Source: Corynebacterium qintianiae (lineage in GTDB: Bacteria > Actinomycetota > Actinomycetes > Mycobacteriales > Mycobacteriaceae). From it: a stretch of 64,000 nt of DNA. Within the stretch, counting starts at the first letter, position 1, and every line of letters starts with the position of its first letter. The translations under genes and the position numbers were made by a program. The notes under the pieces are model-generated. The model worked only from the letters and a program-made list of their open reading frames with translations, had not been told where the DNA came from and made no database searches. Shown piece after piece: positions 1-10,837 of this stretch. The stretch lies in contig NZ_CP064955.1 of NCBI RefSeq assembly GCF_011038645.2, positions 1,860,001-1,924,000 of the forward strand, in the 5' to 3' direction.

Positions 1-29
1 GTGAGGCCATCGCTCTGGTTTCGGGGCGT

Positions 30-35
30 TAGAAT
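30..35 (+). promoter_or_regulatory. -10 element of disA, probably leaderless
   Basis: TAGAAT lies 8 nt before the ATG of disA at 44. No Shine-Dalgarno sequence fits between them, so transcription probably starts at or next to the start codon. A -35 element is not clear. Confidence 0.45.
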
Positions 36-43
36 TGCTCACC

Positions 44-1105
44 ATGACCGAACCTTCCCCCGCACCGAAGCAGTTGAGGGACACCCTGCAACTTCTCGCG
101 CCGGGCACCGAGCTGCGCGACGGCCTGGAGCGGATCCAGCGCGGGCACACCGGCGGCCTCATCGTGCTGGGCGACGGCCCCGAAGTTACCGGCATCTGCG
201 ACGGCGGCATAGAGTTCGATGTCCCCTTCCAGCCCACCCTGCTGCGGGAGCTGACCAAGATGGACGGGGCGGTCGTACTCTCAGGTGATGGCTCACGCAT
301 CGTGCGCGCCAACGTGCAACTCGTACCCTCGCCTTCTTACCCGACGAGTGAGACAGGCACGCGGCACCGCGCGGCGGAGCGCACCGCACTGCAGACGGGG
401 GTGCCCACCGTGTCCGTGTCGGCGTCGATGAACACCCTTACCTTGTACGCCCACGGGCAGCGCCACCTACTCGAGGAGCCTGCGGTGCTCTCAGCCCGCG
501 CGAACCAAGCCCTGTCCACGGTGGAGCGCTACCGAGCCCGCCTCGATCTCGCAGGCCAACGCTTGTTCGTCGCCGAGATGAATGACTACGCCACGGTTGC
601 CGACGTGCTCAACGTACTGCAGCGCCAGATCATGCTCGAGCGCGCCGCCAACGACATGGACGAGGGCATCGTGGAGCTCGGCGTGGACTCGCGCCAGCTG
701 TCACTGCAGTTGACTGAACTGCGCGGCAGCATCGGCGAAGACATCGAGATGATTGTGCGCGATTACATCGCGTCGTCCGCTGTGCCCTCGGATGAGCAGG
801 TCGCGGACGCCCTAGCCTCCTTGGGGAAGCTGCCCGATTCGGAACTACTCAACACCGCCGCGCTGGCGCGTCCCCTGGGCCTGCCCGCCACGGAGGAGAA
901 CCTCATGCACAACGTGGCGCCGCGCGGCTACCGGGCGCTGTCCCGGGTGCCCCGGGTGCAGAGGTTCCTCATGGACCACATCGTCTCCGAGTTTGGTTCG
1001 CTCGGCGAGCTGCTCACGGCCGACCCGGAACGCATCGCGGACGCCGAGCACGTCTCGCCGCTGTGGGCGCGCCACATCTACGAGGGCCTGCGCCGCCTGA
1101 CCTAG
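44..1105 (+). CDS. disA: DNA integrity scanning protein DisA, diadenylate cyclase
   Basis: DisA scans DNA for branched lesions and makes the second messenger c-di-AMP from two ATP. The 353-residue product has the family length. The N-terminal DAC domain shows the catalytic DGA motif (residues 74-76) and RHR motif (107-109). A helical linker follows, and the C-terminal region carries helix-hairpin-helix DNA-binding sequence (around PRVQRFLMDHIVSEFGSL). A TTG at 35 is in frame, but ATG 44 is preferred because it sits behind a -10 element. In actinobacteria radA often lies just upstream, which here would be outside the window. The downstream gene is convergent. Catalytic residues are intact, so the assignment is secure. 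Confidence 0.96.
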   Translation: MTEPSPAPKQLRDTLQLLAPGTELRDGLERIQRGHTGGLIVLGDGPEVTGICDGGIEFDVPFQPTLLRELTKMDGAVVLSGDGSRIVRANVQLVPSPSYPTSETGTRHRAAERTALQTGVPTVSVSASMNTLTLYAHGQRHLLEEPAVLSARANQALSTVERYRARLDLAGQRLFVAEMNDYATVADVLNVLQRQIMLERAANDMDEGIVELGVDSRQLSLQLTELRGSIGEDIEMIVRDYIASSAVPSDEQVADALASLGKLPDSELLNTAALARPLGLPATEENLMHNVAPRGYRALSRVPRVQRFLMDHIVSEFGSLGELLTADPERIADAEHVSPLWARHIYEGLRRLT

Positions 1106-1129
1106 AGTCGCCCCGCCATGGCGAACCCG

Positions 1130-1900
1130 CTAGCGGATGGTGAAGTCCGCCGGGTTTGAAGCAGAGTCGCCGATCACGGCGTGGAGGTAGTACGCACCCG
1201 GCGCGACGGGCTGGCGGTTGGTGCACTGCCCGGGCTTGGAACCGGTGGCGGACCAGCGGGCCTCGAACATGCGCGGTTTGCCTGGTTCGAAGGTTTCCTC
1301 GCCGGCGACCACTGGCGGGTAGCAGTCCACATCCGACCAGACGCGCTGGTTGCTGCCCATGTTGTAGACCTCGAAACGGAGCTTTTGCTCATCAAGGTCA
1401 ACCACACAGTCCGCCTTGGTCGGGTTGGTGATCTTCATGTAGAAGACAGGCTGGTCCCCGACGGCGTAGCTCGGCTCGGCAGTCTGCGCCTCGATATCCA
1501 AGTCCGCCAGCTCGCACGTGTCCTTGGCGGCGGCGTTCACCGTGGGCTCTGTGCTCTCGGTGGCGTTTGCCTTAGACGTCTTGGACTCGGAAGCTGTTTC
1601 GGAGGCGGTCTTAGTAGCGGTGCCCGTTGTAGTGGTTTCCGAGCTGTCGTCGTCGCTCGGCGCCGGAACCGTTGGCTCCGTGGTGACTTGCTCCGTCGGG
1701 GCGGACGGGGTAGCAGAGGCGGGGTCATCCGCGCTCGAGCCGGAGCGCGCCCACGCCGTCAAGCCCCACACGAGCAGACCGGCGAGCACCAGGATCATCA
1801 CGAGCGCCGCCATGCGACGGCGCATGTAGATTTCGGGCGGAAGCGGTCTGTTGACTGGGCGCTCCGGGTTCTCGCGGTTCTGATAGGGCTGGTTCGTCAC
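1130..1900 (-). CDS. Membrane-anchored protein with BsuPI-like C-terminal domain
   Basis: The 256-residue product has a cytoplasmic N-terminus, a basic MRRR patch, one hydrophobic helix (MAALVMILVLAGLLVWGL) and then a long Ser/Thr/Glu-rich linker of about 90 residues. It ends in a globular extracytoplasmic domain of about 130 residues. That domain (FYMKITNPT..., LRFEVYNMG..., VWSDVDCYPP) resembles BsuPI-like intracellular proteinase inhibitor folds, an assignment made from pattern only. GTG 1900 is chosen because longer in-frame extensions run into the carbonic anhydrase gene, which ends at 1911. The first residues (PPEIYMRRR) closely match those of the sortase-like protein at 30743-31378, suggesting a shared membrane-targeting N-terminus. 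The function is unknown. Confidence 0.7.
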   Translation of the reverse strand: MTNQPYQNRENPERPVNRPLPPEIYMRRRMAALVMILVLAGLLVWGLTAWARSGSSADDPASATPSAPTEQVTTEPTVPAPSDDDSSETTTTGTATKTASETASESKTSKANATESTEPTVNAAAKDTCELADLDIEAQTAEPSYAVGDQPVFYMKITNPTKADCVVDLDEQKLRFEVYNMGSNQRVWSDVDCYPPVVAGEETFEPGKPRMFEARWSATGSKPGQCTNRQPVAPGAYYLHAVIGDSASNPADFTIR

Positions 1901-1910
1901 AGAGATGACT

Positions 1911-2543
1911 TTAGCGCGCGAAATGTTCGCTGACGGTCTCGACGCGGCCGTCAGCAAGGCTGTAACGGGCGGCGACGACACCGACGGACCCGTCGAGCGC
2001 ACCGTCCTGCAGCGCCGGGATGCGGTCGATGAGGTGCTGCGCGGTGATCCGGGCATGTTCGCGCTCGACGTCGTCGGGCTCCCCCTTGTCGTGACCCTTC
2101 GCCCAGATGACGGACGGCGCGATCTTCTCCACGAACACGCGCTGCAGGCCCAGTGGAATCTCCGCCTTCTCCACCGCAGTGTAAGCCGCGCCGATCGCGC
2201 CGCACGCCTCATGACTGAGCACGATGACGAGCTTGACTCCAAGGCTGGTCACGGCAAAATCGACAGACCCCGACACCGCCGCGTCGACGCACCCGCCGGC
2301 GGTGCGGATCACGAACATGTCGCCCAGGCCGGCGTCGAAAAGCATCTCGACGGGCACGCGCGAGTCGGAACACGCGAGCACGGCGGCGACGGGCGCCTGG
2401 CCCTCGCGCAACTCGAGGCGGCGCTCGACTGTGCTGTTCGGGTGCTCGACGTTATCGGTGGCGAAGCGATCGTTGCCGCGCAGGAGGGCCTCCCACACGG
2501 AGGCGGGAGAAGGGCTCTGGGGCTGGTTCAGTGTCTGTGCCAT
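1911..2543 (-). CDS. Beta-class carbonic anhydrase
   Basis: This enzyme interconverts CO2 and bicarbonate, supplying bicarbonate to carboxylases. The 210-residue product shows the beta-class zinc site: Cys58 and Asp60 in CSDSRVP, and His111 and Cys114 in SHEACG. ATG 2543 is preferred over upstream in-frame codons because a -10-like CACAAT (2556-2551) sits 7 nt before it and homologues begin close to this point. The gene diverges from mutY with almost no intergenic space, so the two share a compact promoter. It is probably cytoplasmic. Confidence 0.93.
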   Translation of the reverse strand: MAQTLNQPQSPSPASVWEALLRGNDRFATDNVEHPNSTVERRLELREGQAPVAAVLACSDSRVPVEMLFDAGLGDMFVIRTAGGCVDAAVSGSVDFAVTSLGVKLVIVLSHEACGAIGAAYTAVEKAEIPLGLQRVFVEKIAPSVIWAKGHDKGEPDDVEREHARITAQHLIDRIPALQDGALDGSVGVVAARYSLADGRVETVSEHFAR

Positions 2544-2549
2544 GACCAC

Positions 2550-2556
2550 TATTGTG
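2550..2556. promoter_or_regulatory. Overlapping divergent -10 elements for carbonic anhydrase and mutY
   Basis: The heptamer TATTGTG reads TATTGT rightward (2550-2555) and CACAAT leftward (2556-2551). The leftward element is 7 nt from the carbonic anhydrase ATG and the rightward one 10 nt from GTG 2566 of mutY. Both genes would be leaderless or nearly so. This is inferred from spacing only. Confidence 0.4.
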
Positions 2557-2565
2557 GCACTTATT

Positions 2566-3429
2566 GTGAGTATCCAGAACAAGGTGATCGACTACTTCCG
2601 CGGCAACGCCCGCGACCTGCCGTGGCGCGAGCCCGGCACGACCCCGTGGGGCGTTTTGCTCAGCGAGGTCATGAGCCATCAGACCCCCGTCGCGCGTGTC
2701 GCTCCCATCTGGCGGGAATGGATCACGCGCTGGCCCACTCCCGCCGACTTCGCCGCAGCCGGGCCCGACGAGGTATTGCGCGCGTGGGGCACCCTCGGCT
2801 ACCCGCGCCGGGCGCTGCGGTTGCGTGAGTGCGCGCGTGCGATTGTCGACGAGTACGGCGGTGCGGTGCCCCGCGACGTCGATACGCTTTTGAGCCTGCC
2901 GGGAATCGGGGCGTACACGGCCCGGGCGGTCGCGTGCTTCGCGTACGGCGTCAACGCCGCCGTGGTGGACACGAACGTGCGCCGCGTGTACGCGCGGGTC
3001 GTCGAGGGGAAGTTCCTGGCCGCGCCGCGTGCCCGCGAAATCGCGGACGTCACCGCCCTGCTTCCCGACGTCGACGGACCGGTGTTCTCTGCGGGGCTGA
3101 TGGAGCTCGGGGCCCGCGTGTGCACGGCCACTAACCCCAGATGCCCTGAGTGCCCGCTGGAGGCTGAGTGCGCATGGGTGGCCGCCGGTAGGCCCGAGCC
3201 GACGAAGGGCGAGCTCAAGCGCAAGAAGGTGCAGAAGTTCGAGGGAACTGACCGGCAGGTGCGCGGCAAGATCATGAAAGTGCTGCGGGAGGCCGAGGGC
3301 CCCGTGCCCCAGGCAGCGATCGACGTCGTCTGGCCCGAGGCGGCACAGCGTTCCCGCGCCCTATTTTCGCTTCTCAGTGACGGTCTGGCCGTGCAGGATG
3401 ACAGCGGCTACTTCCACCTGCCGCGGTAG
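2566..3429 (+). CDS. mutY: A/G-specific adenine glycosylase MutY
   Basis: MutY removes adenine mispaired with 8-oxoguanine in base-excision repair. The product (287 residues from GTG 2566) has the catalytic Glu34 in SEVMSHQT, the helix-hairpin-helix LPGIGAYTARAV, the catalytic Asp135 in VDTNV, and a [4Fe-4S] cluster motif C-X6-C-X2-C-X5-C (Cys186, 193, 196, 202). It ends with a winged-helix-like stretch and lacks the Nudix-like 8-oxoG-recognition domain of longer MutYs, as is usual in actinobacteria. An in-frame ATG at 2542 would add eight hydrophobic residues and overlap the carbonic anhydrase start codon. GTG 2566 fits the bidirectional -10 better, but the start is not settled. Confidence 0.93.
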   Translation: MSIQNKVIDYFRGNARDLPWREPGTTPWGVLLSEVMSHQTPVARVAPIWREWITRWPTPADFAAAGPDEVLRAWGTLGYPRRALRLRECARAIVDEYGGAVPRDVDTLLSLPGIGAYTARAVACFAYGVNAAVVDTNVRRVYARVVEGKFLAAPRAREIADVTALLPDVDGPVFSAGLMELGARVCTATNPRCPECPLEAECAWVAAGRPEPTKGELKRKKVQKFEGTDRQVRGKIMKVLREAEGPVPQAAIDVVWPEAAQRSRALFSLLSDGLAVQDDSGYFHLPR

Positions 3430-3578
3430 TTCAGGCCGCCTGGCAGGTTCAGCCACACCCCGCCGCGGGAGTTGACTGTGACGGGCCCGACTTTGGTGGA
3501 GACGGAGCCACCCGATTTCGACAGGTTGAGCCACGAATTGCGACCGAGCTTTTTCCTAGAGCGGTAGTAGATACCCAT
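3408..3578 (-). CDS. Small DUF4236-like protein
   Basis: This 56-residue ORF begins at ATG 3578 (MGIYYRSRKKLG) and contains NLSKSGGSVSTKVGPVTVN. The pattern of a basic YRSRK start, an LSKSG motif and Gly-rich beta repeats is that of the DUF4236 family, short proteins of unknown function. Its last 22 bases overlap the 3' end of mutY on the opposite strand. No clear ribosome binding site is visible. The family resemblance makes it more likely real than not. Confidence 0.7.
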   Translation of the reverse strand: MGIYYRSRKKLGRNSWLNLSKSGGSVSTKVGPVTVNSRGGVWLNLPGGLNYRGRWK

Positions 3579-3629
3579 GGCGTCATCCTAGCGGCTTACC
3601 CGTTGGTGAAACGTCTACACTGCGTCCCC

Positions 3630-4442
3630 ATGGATATTGGACATACCTTTGACGCGCACGCAGTTACCGTGGCATTCTCCATCGCCTTGCTCGCCGGAGT
3701 ATCCACAGGGCTCGGCGGCCTGCTGGTCGCCCTCAAATCGAAGCCGACGAATCGGTTCCTCGCCGGCTCCCTCGGTTTCTCGGCCGGCGTCATGGTCTAC
3801 ATCTCGCTCGTCGAGCTCCTCCCCGGCGGAATCGATGACCTTGCGGAGGTCTACGGGGGAAGGGCCAGTTTGTACGGGGTTCTGGCGTTCTTCGCCGGCG
3901 TGCTCCTCATCGCGGTCATCGACAGGCTCGTTCCGGAGGCGATCAACCCGCATGAGTTCCCGGACGAGAGGTCCCGCGACCGCGCCCGCTCAACCATGAT
4001 GCGTGCCGGGCTCCTGACTGGTGTCGCCATTGCGATCCACAATTTCCCAGAAGGTTTCGCCACCTTCATCGCGGCACTCGGTGACCCACAGCTGGCCTTG
4101 CCAATCGCAGCGGCCATTGCGATCCACAACATTCCGGAAGGCATCGCTGTGGCCGTTCCGTTGCGGGAGGCGACGGGCAAGAAGTGGGCCGCCGCTGGCT
4201 GGGCGACGCTGTCCGGTCTCGCCGAACCGCTCGGGGCAGCGATCGGGTTTCTTGTGCTCATGCCGTTTATGGGACCCGCCACCCTCGGACTGTCTTTCGC
4301 GGCCGTCGCGGGGATCATGGTCTTCATTAGCTTCGACAAGCTGTTGCCCAGCGCGATCGCCACAGGTCAGCACCACCACTCCGTCTATGGTGTGGTGGCC
4401 GGGATGGCCCTCATGGCCGCCAGCCTGATCGCGCTGTCTTAA
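3630..4442 (+). CDS. zupT: ZIP-family divalent metal transporter (ZupT-like)
   Basis: The 270-residue inner-membrane protein has about eight hydrophobic segments and the two ZIP signature motifs HNFPEG and HNIPEG in consecutive helices, which form the metal-binding site. ZupT-type members import zinc and other divalent metals. ATG 3630 is preferred because a -10-like TACACT (3616-3621) lies 8 nt upstream, which suggests a leaderless mRNA, and because the product then starts just before the first membrane helix. It is apparently monocistronic. Metal specificity cannot be read from the sequence. Confidence 0.9.
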   Translation: MDIGHTFDAHAVTVAFSIALLAGVSTGLGGLLVALKSKPTNRFLAGSLGFSAGVMVYISLVELLPGGIDDLAEVYGGRASLYGVLAFFAGVLLIAVIDRLVPEAINPHEFPDERSRDRARSTMMRAGLLTGVAIAIHNFPEGFATFIAALGDPQLALPIAAAIAIHNIPEGIAVAVPLREATGKKWAAAGWATLSGLAEPLGAAIGFLVLMPFMGPATLGLSFAAVAGIMVFISFDKLLPSAIATGQHHHSVYGVVAGMALMAASLIALS

Positions 4443-4549
4443 GTCTCAACCCGGGGTTTAGTGACCGGAGGGAAACGACGGGGGTATCCAACAATCCAGA
4501 TGACCCCAATTTTTATATACACGTGGGTCTAACTAGTAAAGTCCCACTA

Positions 4550-5881
4550 ATGAAATCGCTCTTCCGCCTCTCAACGGCTGGCCTGGCCGCCCTCCTCATG
4601 CTCAACGCCGCCGCCCCCCAGGCCACCTCCCAAAGCTCCCAGCAAATCGCCGACGGCCTGTATTACGCCGCGACGACGCCGGTGGAAAACCTCTTGGGAG
4701 GATACGACCCCTTCTACGACGATCCCGTCGCCGATCTCGGCGCACCAGGCACCCTTCTGCGCACCCAGGCGGCACCCCACCTCCTCAACGTCATCGGCCC
4801 CGGTTACCCCGGATACGCTGAGAAGATCCTCTACACCTCTACCACCATCCACGGTGAACCCATTGCCACCAGCGGGTTCGTCATTGAACCAGCTACTCCG
4901 TGGCGAGGGTCAGGGCCCACGCCGACCATCGTCTTTGCTCCCGGAACCCGCGGTTCCGGCGACGCGTGCGCACCCTCGCGCGGGCCGTGGCTGACAACCA
5001 AGATTGACGTAGACAACACCGCCGTGGGGGTCAATTATGAGCTGCCCTTCTACGAAACGGCCGCGCACGTGGGAATTCGGGTGGTGGTTGTCGACTACAT
5101 CGGCTTGGGCACTCCCGGCCCGCACACCTATGTTTTGCATGACGAGGAAGCCCACGCCATGCTCGACGCCGCCCGCGCTGTCGTTCCGGCGGGTGACCCG
5201 GTCGCCTTTTACGGATACTCCCAGGGCGGCGGAGCGGCTGCGGCGGCCGCGGAGCAGCAGCCCGCGTACGCGCCGGAGTTGAACTTGAAGGGGACCTTCG
5301 CGGGCGCGCCGCCAGCAGACCTGCTCGCCACCCTCGAAGGCGTGGACAACTCCATGATCGCCGCCGTGCTCGGTTACGCCGTCAACGGCTGGATCGACCG
5401 CTACCCCGAGGTGCGGCCACTGCTTGAATCGAAGATGAACGAACGCGGTGCACAGTTCATCGCGGGTACCGCCAATTCCTGCATGGTCGACGGTGCAGCG
5501 AAATGGGCGTTCACCGATACCAGAACGCTAACCGACACGGGTGAGTCCGTCGCGGAAATCCTGGCCGCGCGGCCAGAAGTTGCCGAGCTCTTTGAGGCGC
5601 AGAAGCTGGGTCAGAAGGCGCCCACCACTCCGATCATGGTCTCCACCGGCGGCGCGGACGATCTCGTCCCGACCCCGCAGGCAACTCAGCTCGCCCGGGA
5701 CTACTGCGCCGCCGGAGTCAACACGACCATGTTCAACGAACACGTTCCGGCACTCACTCCGGGTATCAAAGTCGGTGTTAACCACGCCGCTGGCATCTTC
5801 ACTCAGTTCGGTGTTTCCGGTTCGTGGATCATCGACCGCTTCAACGACGTGCCGGCCACATCCAACTGCGGAAGCTTTTAA
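4550..5881 (+). CDS. Secreted lipase, secretory lipase (LIP) family
   Basis: The 443-residue product begins with a Sec signal peptide (hydrophobic core about 7-22, likely cleavage after AAAPQA). An alpha/beta hydrolase of the fungal/actinobacterial secretory lipase family follows. The nucleophile is Ser224 in GYSQGG; a GGADD motif and a late VGVNHAAG motif are suitable for the acid and histidine of the triad. Such enzymes hydrolyse lipids or esters outside the cell, which suits a lipid-requiring skin or mucosal lifestyle. ATG 4550 is chosen because the signal peptide starts there; an upstream GTG (4523) is less likely. A strong hairpin follows the stop codon. Confidence 0.88.
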   Translation: MKSLFRLSTAGLAALLMLNAAAPQATSQSSQQIADGLYYAATTPVENLLGGYDPFYDDPVADLGAPGTLLRTQAAPHLLNVIGPGYPGYAEKILYTSTTIHGEPIATSGFVIEPATPWRGSGPTPTIVFAPGTRGSGDACAPSRGPWLTTKIDVDNTAVGVNYELPFYETAAHVGIRVVVVDYIGLGTPGPHTYVLHDEEAHAMLDAARAVVPAGDPVAFYGYSQGGGAAAAAAEQQPAYAPELNLKGTFAGAPPADLLATLEGVDNSMIAAVLGYAVNGWIDRYPEVRPLLESKMNERGAQFIAGTANSCMVDGAAKWAFTDTRTLTDTGESVAEILAARPEVAELFEAQKLGQKAPTTPIMVSTGGADDLVPTPQATQLARDYCAAGVNTTMFNEHVPALTPGIKVGVNHAAGIFTQFGVSGSWIIDRFNDVPATSNCGSF

Positions 5882-5890
5882 ACAGACACA

Positions 5891-5937
5891 ACAGCACCCT
5901 CCCCTCGCCTGCTCGGCGCGGGGAGGGCGCTGTTTTA
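5891..5937. terminator. Bidirectional rho-independent terminator between lipase and clpC
   Basis: A 14-bp stem (5891-5904 with 5920-5933, one mismatch) is followed by TTTT on the plus strand and is AT-flanked on the other side. It can end both convergent transcripts. Confidence 0.85.
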
Positions 5938-5946
5938 GTACCGCTT

Positions 5947-8721
<2,775 letters not shown>

Positions 8722-8770
8722 CAGGCAACCCCTTTATCTGGAAGGTTTGTGAAAATAGTTGTCCTCCACC

Positions 8771-8797
8771 ATAACGCGCGGCTACGACAACCCTTCC
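8771..8797 (-). promoter_or_regulatory. Probable SigH-dependent promoter of clpC
   Basis: On the minus strand GGGAA and GTTAT are separated so that GGAA-N18-GTT results. This matches the corynebacterial SigH consensus (GGAA, 18-20 nt, GTT). It is placed about 50 nt before the clpC start. Confidence 0.6.
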
Positions 8798-8904
8798 CGG
8801 ATTTCCAGTCGGGATGTGACAGTCAGGTAATAAACACCACGTCACCGGCCATGTTCACCGGTAGCGAACACGGTGATATGGACGGCTAGTTTTCCCCGCG
8901 GCCG

Positions 8905-8986
8905 CGGGATGTCACAGTCAAGGTTTTCTCGACTGTGACCGCCTGGGGTTTTAGACGCCGGAAACTCTTCACTGTGACATCTCCCG
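8905..8986. repeat. Dispersed palindromic repeat, copy A
   Basis: The element runs from CGGGATGTCACAGT to ACTGTGACATCTCCCG, so its ends are inverted repeats. The centre carries GCCTGGGGTTTTAG. Two more copies occur at 36180-36255 and 61085-61160 (the latter inverted). It lies between the 3' end of ptsI and the clpC promoter. A further partial left end, GGGATGTGACAGTCAGG, begins near 8812. Confidence 0.8.
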
Positions 8987-9001
8987 GCTGTTACGGGCAA
9001 C

Positions 9002-10699
9002 CTACAGCAGGTCTCGCAACACCGGGTCCGCCATGTTCAGCACGGCGTTGCGGGCGTCCGTCGCGGTCTGCGCGTCCTCGGCGTAGTTAGCCATCTGACG
9101 GCAGGTGTCGAGGTCGTGCAACCGCAGCGCGGCGCGCACCGCGTTGACCTTGCCGGGCGCCATGGACAGCGAAGTCACACCGAGGCCGACAAGCACGAGC
9201 GCCATGAGCGGGTCGCCGCCGGCCTCGCCGCACACGCCGACGGGCTTGCCGGTGGCCTCGCCACCTCGGCAGGTCGCGCGGACCATGGACAACACGGCGG
9301 GCTGCCACGGGCTGAGCAGGTGCGCCAGCTCCCCCTCCATGCGGTCTGCGGCCATCGTGTACTGGGACAGGTCGTTGGTGCCGATCGAGGCGAAATCCAC
9401 CAGCGACAACAGCTGCTTGGCACGGATCGCCGCCGCCGGGGTCTCCACCATCACGCCAACGCGCTTCAAACCGTGGGCGCGGGCTTTATCGGCGAACCAG
9501 GTGGTTTCTTCCACGGTGGAAACCATCGGCGCCATGACCCACAGGTCCGCGGCTGGCGCGGCGGCGCTGGCTTGGGCCAGGGCGATGAGCTGGGCGTCGA
9601 TAAGATCTTCTCGCGCCTGCGACAGGCGTAGACCACGCCGGCCGAGCGCGGGGTTCTCCTCGGGCCCCAGGTCCGCGAACGAGAGCGGTTTGTCCGCGCC
9701 CGCATCGAGCGTGCGCACGACCACGCGGCGGGTGCCGAAGGACTCGAGCACGGAGGTGTACGTGGCCGTCTGCTCCTCGATGCTGGGGGCAGCGTCGCGG
9801 TCGAGGAAGAGGAACTCGGTGCGGAACAGGCCGGAACCCTCGAGGTCGTACGTCGCGGCTTTGGCGGCGTCGTCGGCGGTGCCGATGTTGGCCAGCAGCT
9901 TGACCTTGTGGCCGTCGCGGGTCGCGCCCTCGCCGGAGGAGCCGGCCAGAGCGGCGGCGCGGCGGCGGGAGCGTTCCTTCAGCTCTGCGACATCGGAGGC
10001 GGTCGGCGCGACGATGACCTCGCCCACGCCGCCGTCGATGGCGAGCTCGACGTTCTCGGCGCTGGCGAGCGCCTCCGCGATACCCTTGACCTGCACGGCC
10101 GCGGGGATGCCGAGCTGCGCGGCGAGGATCGCGGTGTGCGAGGTCGCGCCGCCAGCCTCCGTGACGATGCCGCGCACCATCTCGGGGTCGAGCGTCGCGG
10201 TCTCCGCGGGCGCGAGGTCGTGCGCGACCAACACCACTGGCTCGGTCAGGTCAGGCACGCCGGGTTCGGGCAGATTGCGCACCCGCGCGGTGGCGCGGTC
10301 GCGGATGTCGTAGAGGTCCGTAACACGCTCCGCCATGTACCCGCCGAGCCCCCGCAACTTCGTGGCGTAGACCTCCACCGCGTCGTGGATCGCCTTGGTC
10401 ACGCCGGTACCCTTCTTCAGCTCCTTGTCCACACCCTTGATCAGGCCGCGGTCGGTGGCCAGGGCCGCGGTGGCCTCGAGCACGGCCTTGGAGGTCTCCG
10501 AATTGGCATGCCCGGCGCGTTCACGTAGCGACGCCGCGACCTGATCGAGCGCGTCGCGCACGCGCCGGCCGTCGGCGTCGGCATCTACCGAGGCGGGCTC
10601 AAACTCGTCGATGCCCACCGCCGGGGTGACAACGGCGACGGGCCCGGAGGCGGTTCCGGCGGAGACCCCGATGCCGTGGAGGACGAGACGATCATTCAT
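9002..10699 (-). CDS. ptsI: Phosphoenolpyruvate-protein phosphotransferase (PTS enzyme I)
   Basis: Enzyme I takes phosphate from PEP and passes it to HPr, starting the sugar phosphotransferase cascade. The 565-residue cytoplasmic product carries the phosphohistidine site GGATSHTA (His188) and the PEP-binding barrel motifs (RTLDAGADKPL, GTNDLSQY, VCGEAGGDP). ATG 10699 is chosen because AAAGGA lies 7 nt upstream and homologues start with this short N-terminus. Related PTS genes follow downstream at 12-15 kb, but ptsH is not in the window. Just upstream is a fragment resembling the 3' end of the antiterminator gene. Confidence 0.96.
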   Translation of the reverse strand: MNDRLVLHGIGVSAGTASGPVAVVTPAVGIDEFEPASVDADADGRRVRDALDQVAASLRERAGHANSETSKAVLEATAALATDRGLIKGVDKELKKGTGVTKAIHDAVEVYATKLRGLGGYMAERVTDLYDIRDRATARVRNLPEPGVPDLTEPVVLVAHDLAPAETATLDPEMVRGIVTEAGGATSHTAILAAQLGIPAAVQVKGIAEALASAENVELAIDGGVGEVIVAPTASDVAELKERSRRRAAALAGSSGEGATRDGHKVKLLANIGTADDAAKAATYDLEGSGLFRTEFLFLDRDAAPSIEEQTATYTSVLESFGTRRVVVRTLDAGADKPLSFADLGPEENPALGRRGLRLSQAREDLIDAQLIALAQASAAAPAADLWVMAPMVSTVEETTWFADKARAHGLKRVGVMVETPAAAIRAKQLLSLVDFASIGTNDLSQYTMAADRMEGELAHLLSPWQPAVLSMVRATCRGGEATGKPVGVCGEAGGDPLMALVLVGLGVTSLSMAPGKVNAVRAALRLHDLDTCRQMANYAEDAQTATDARNAVLNMADPVLRDLL

Positions 10700-10705
10700 T
10701 GTGGT

Positions 10706-10756
10706 TCCTTTCGGTCTCTCCCAGCCTGACGATGTGGTGGCCGAGGTAGGCGGGGC
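10706..10756 (-). pseudogene. Vestigial 3' end of a LicT/BglG antiterminator gene
   Basis: Read on the minus strand, this stretch encodes AYLGHHIVRLGETERN. The intact antiterminator at 12223 ends AYLGLHIVRLRETARN. By eye, 40 of 51 bases match. It lies in the ptsI leader and contributes its ribosome binding site. It may be a remnant of a duplicated or deleted antiterminator gene. Confidence 0.55.
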
Positions 10757-10837
10757 AGGGCACTCGCATCGCACCAACCCATTAATATGGACGACAAATC
10801 TAATTCCCACCTTAACCAAGAACTAAGGACCGTTCTC

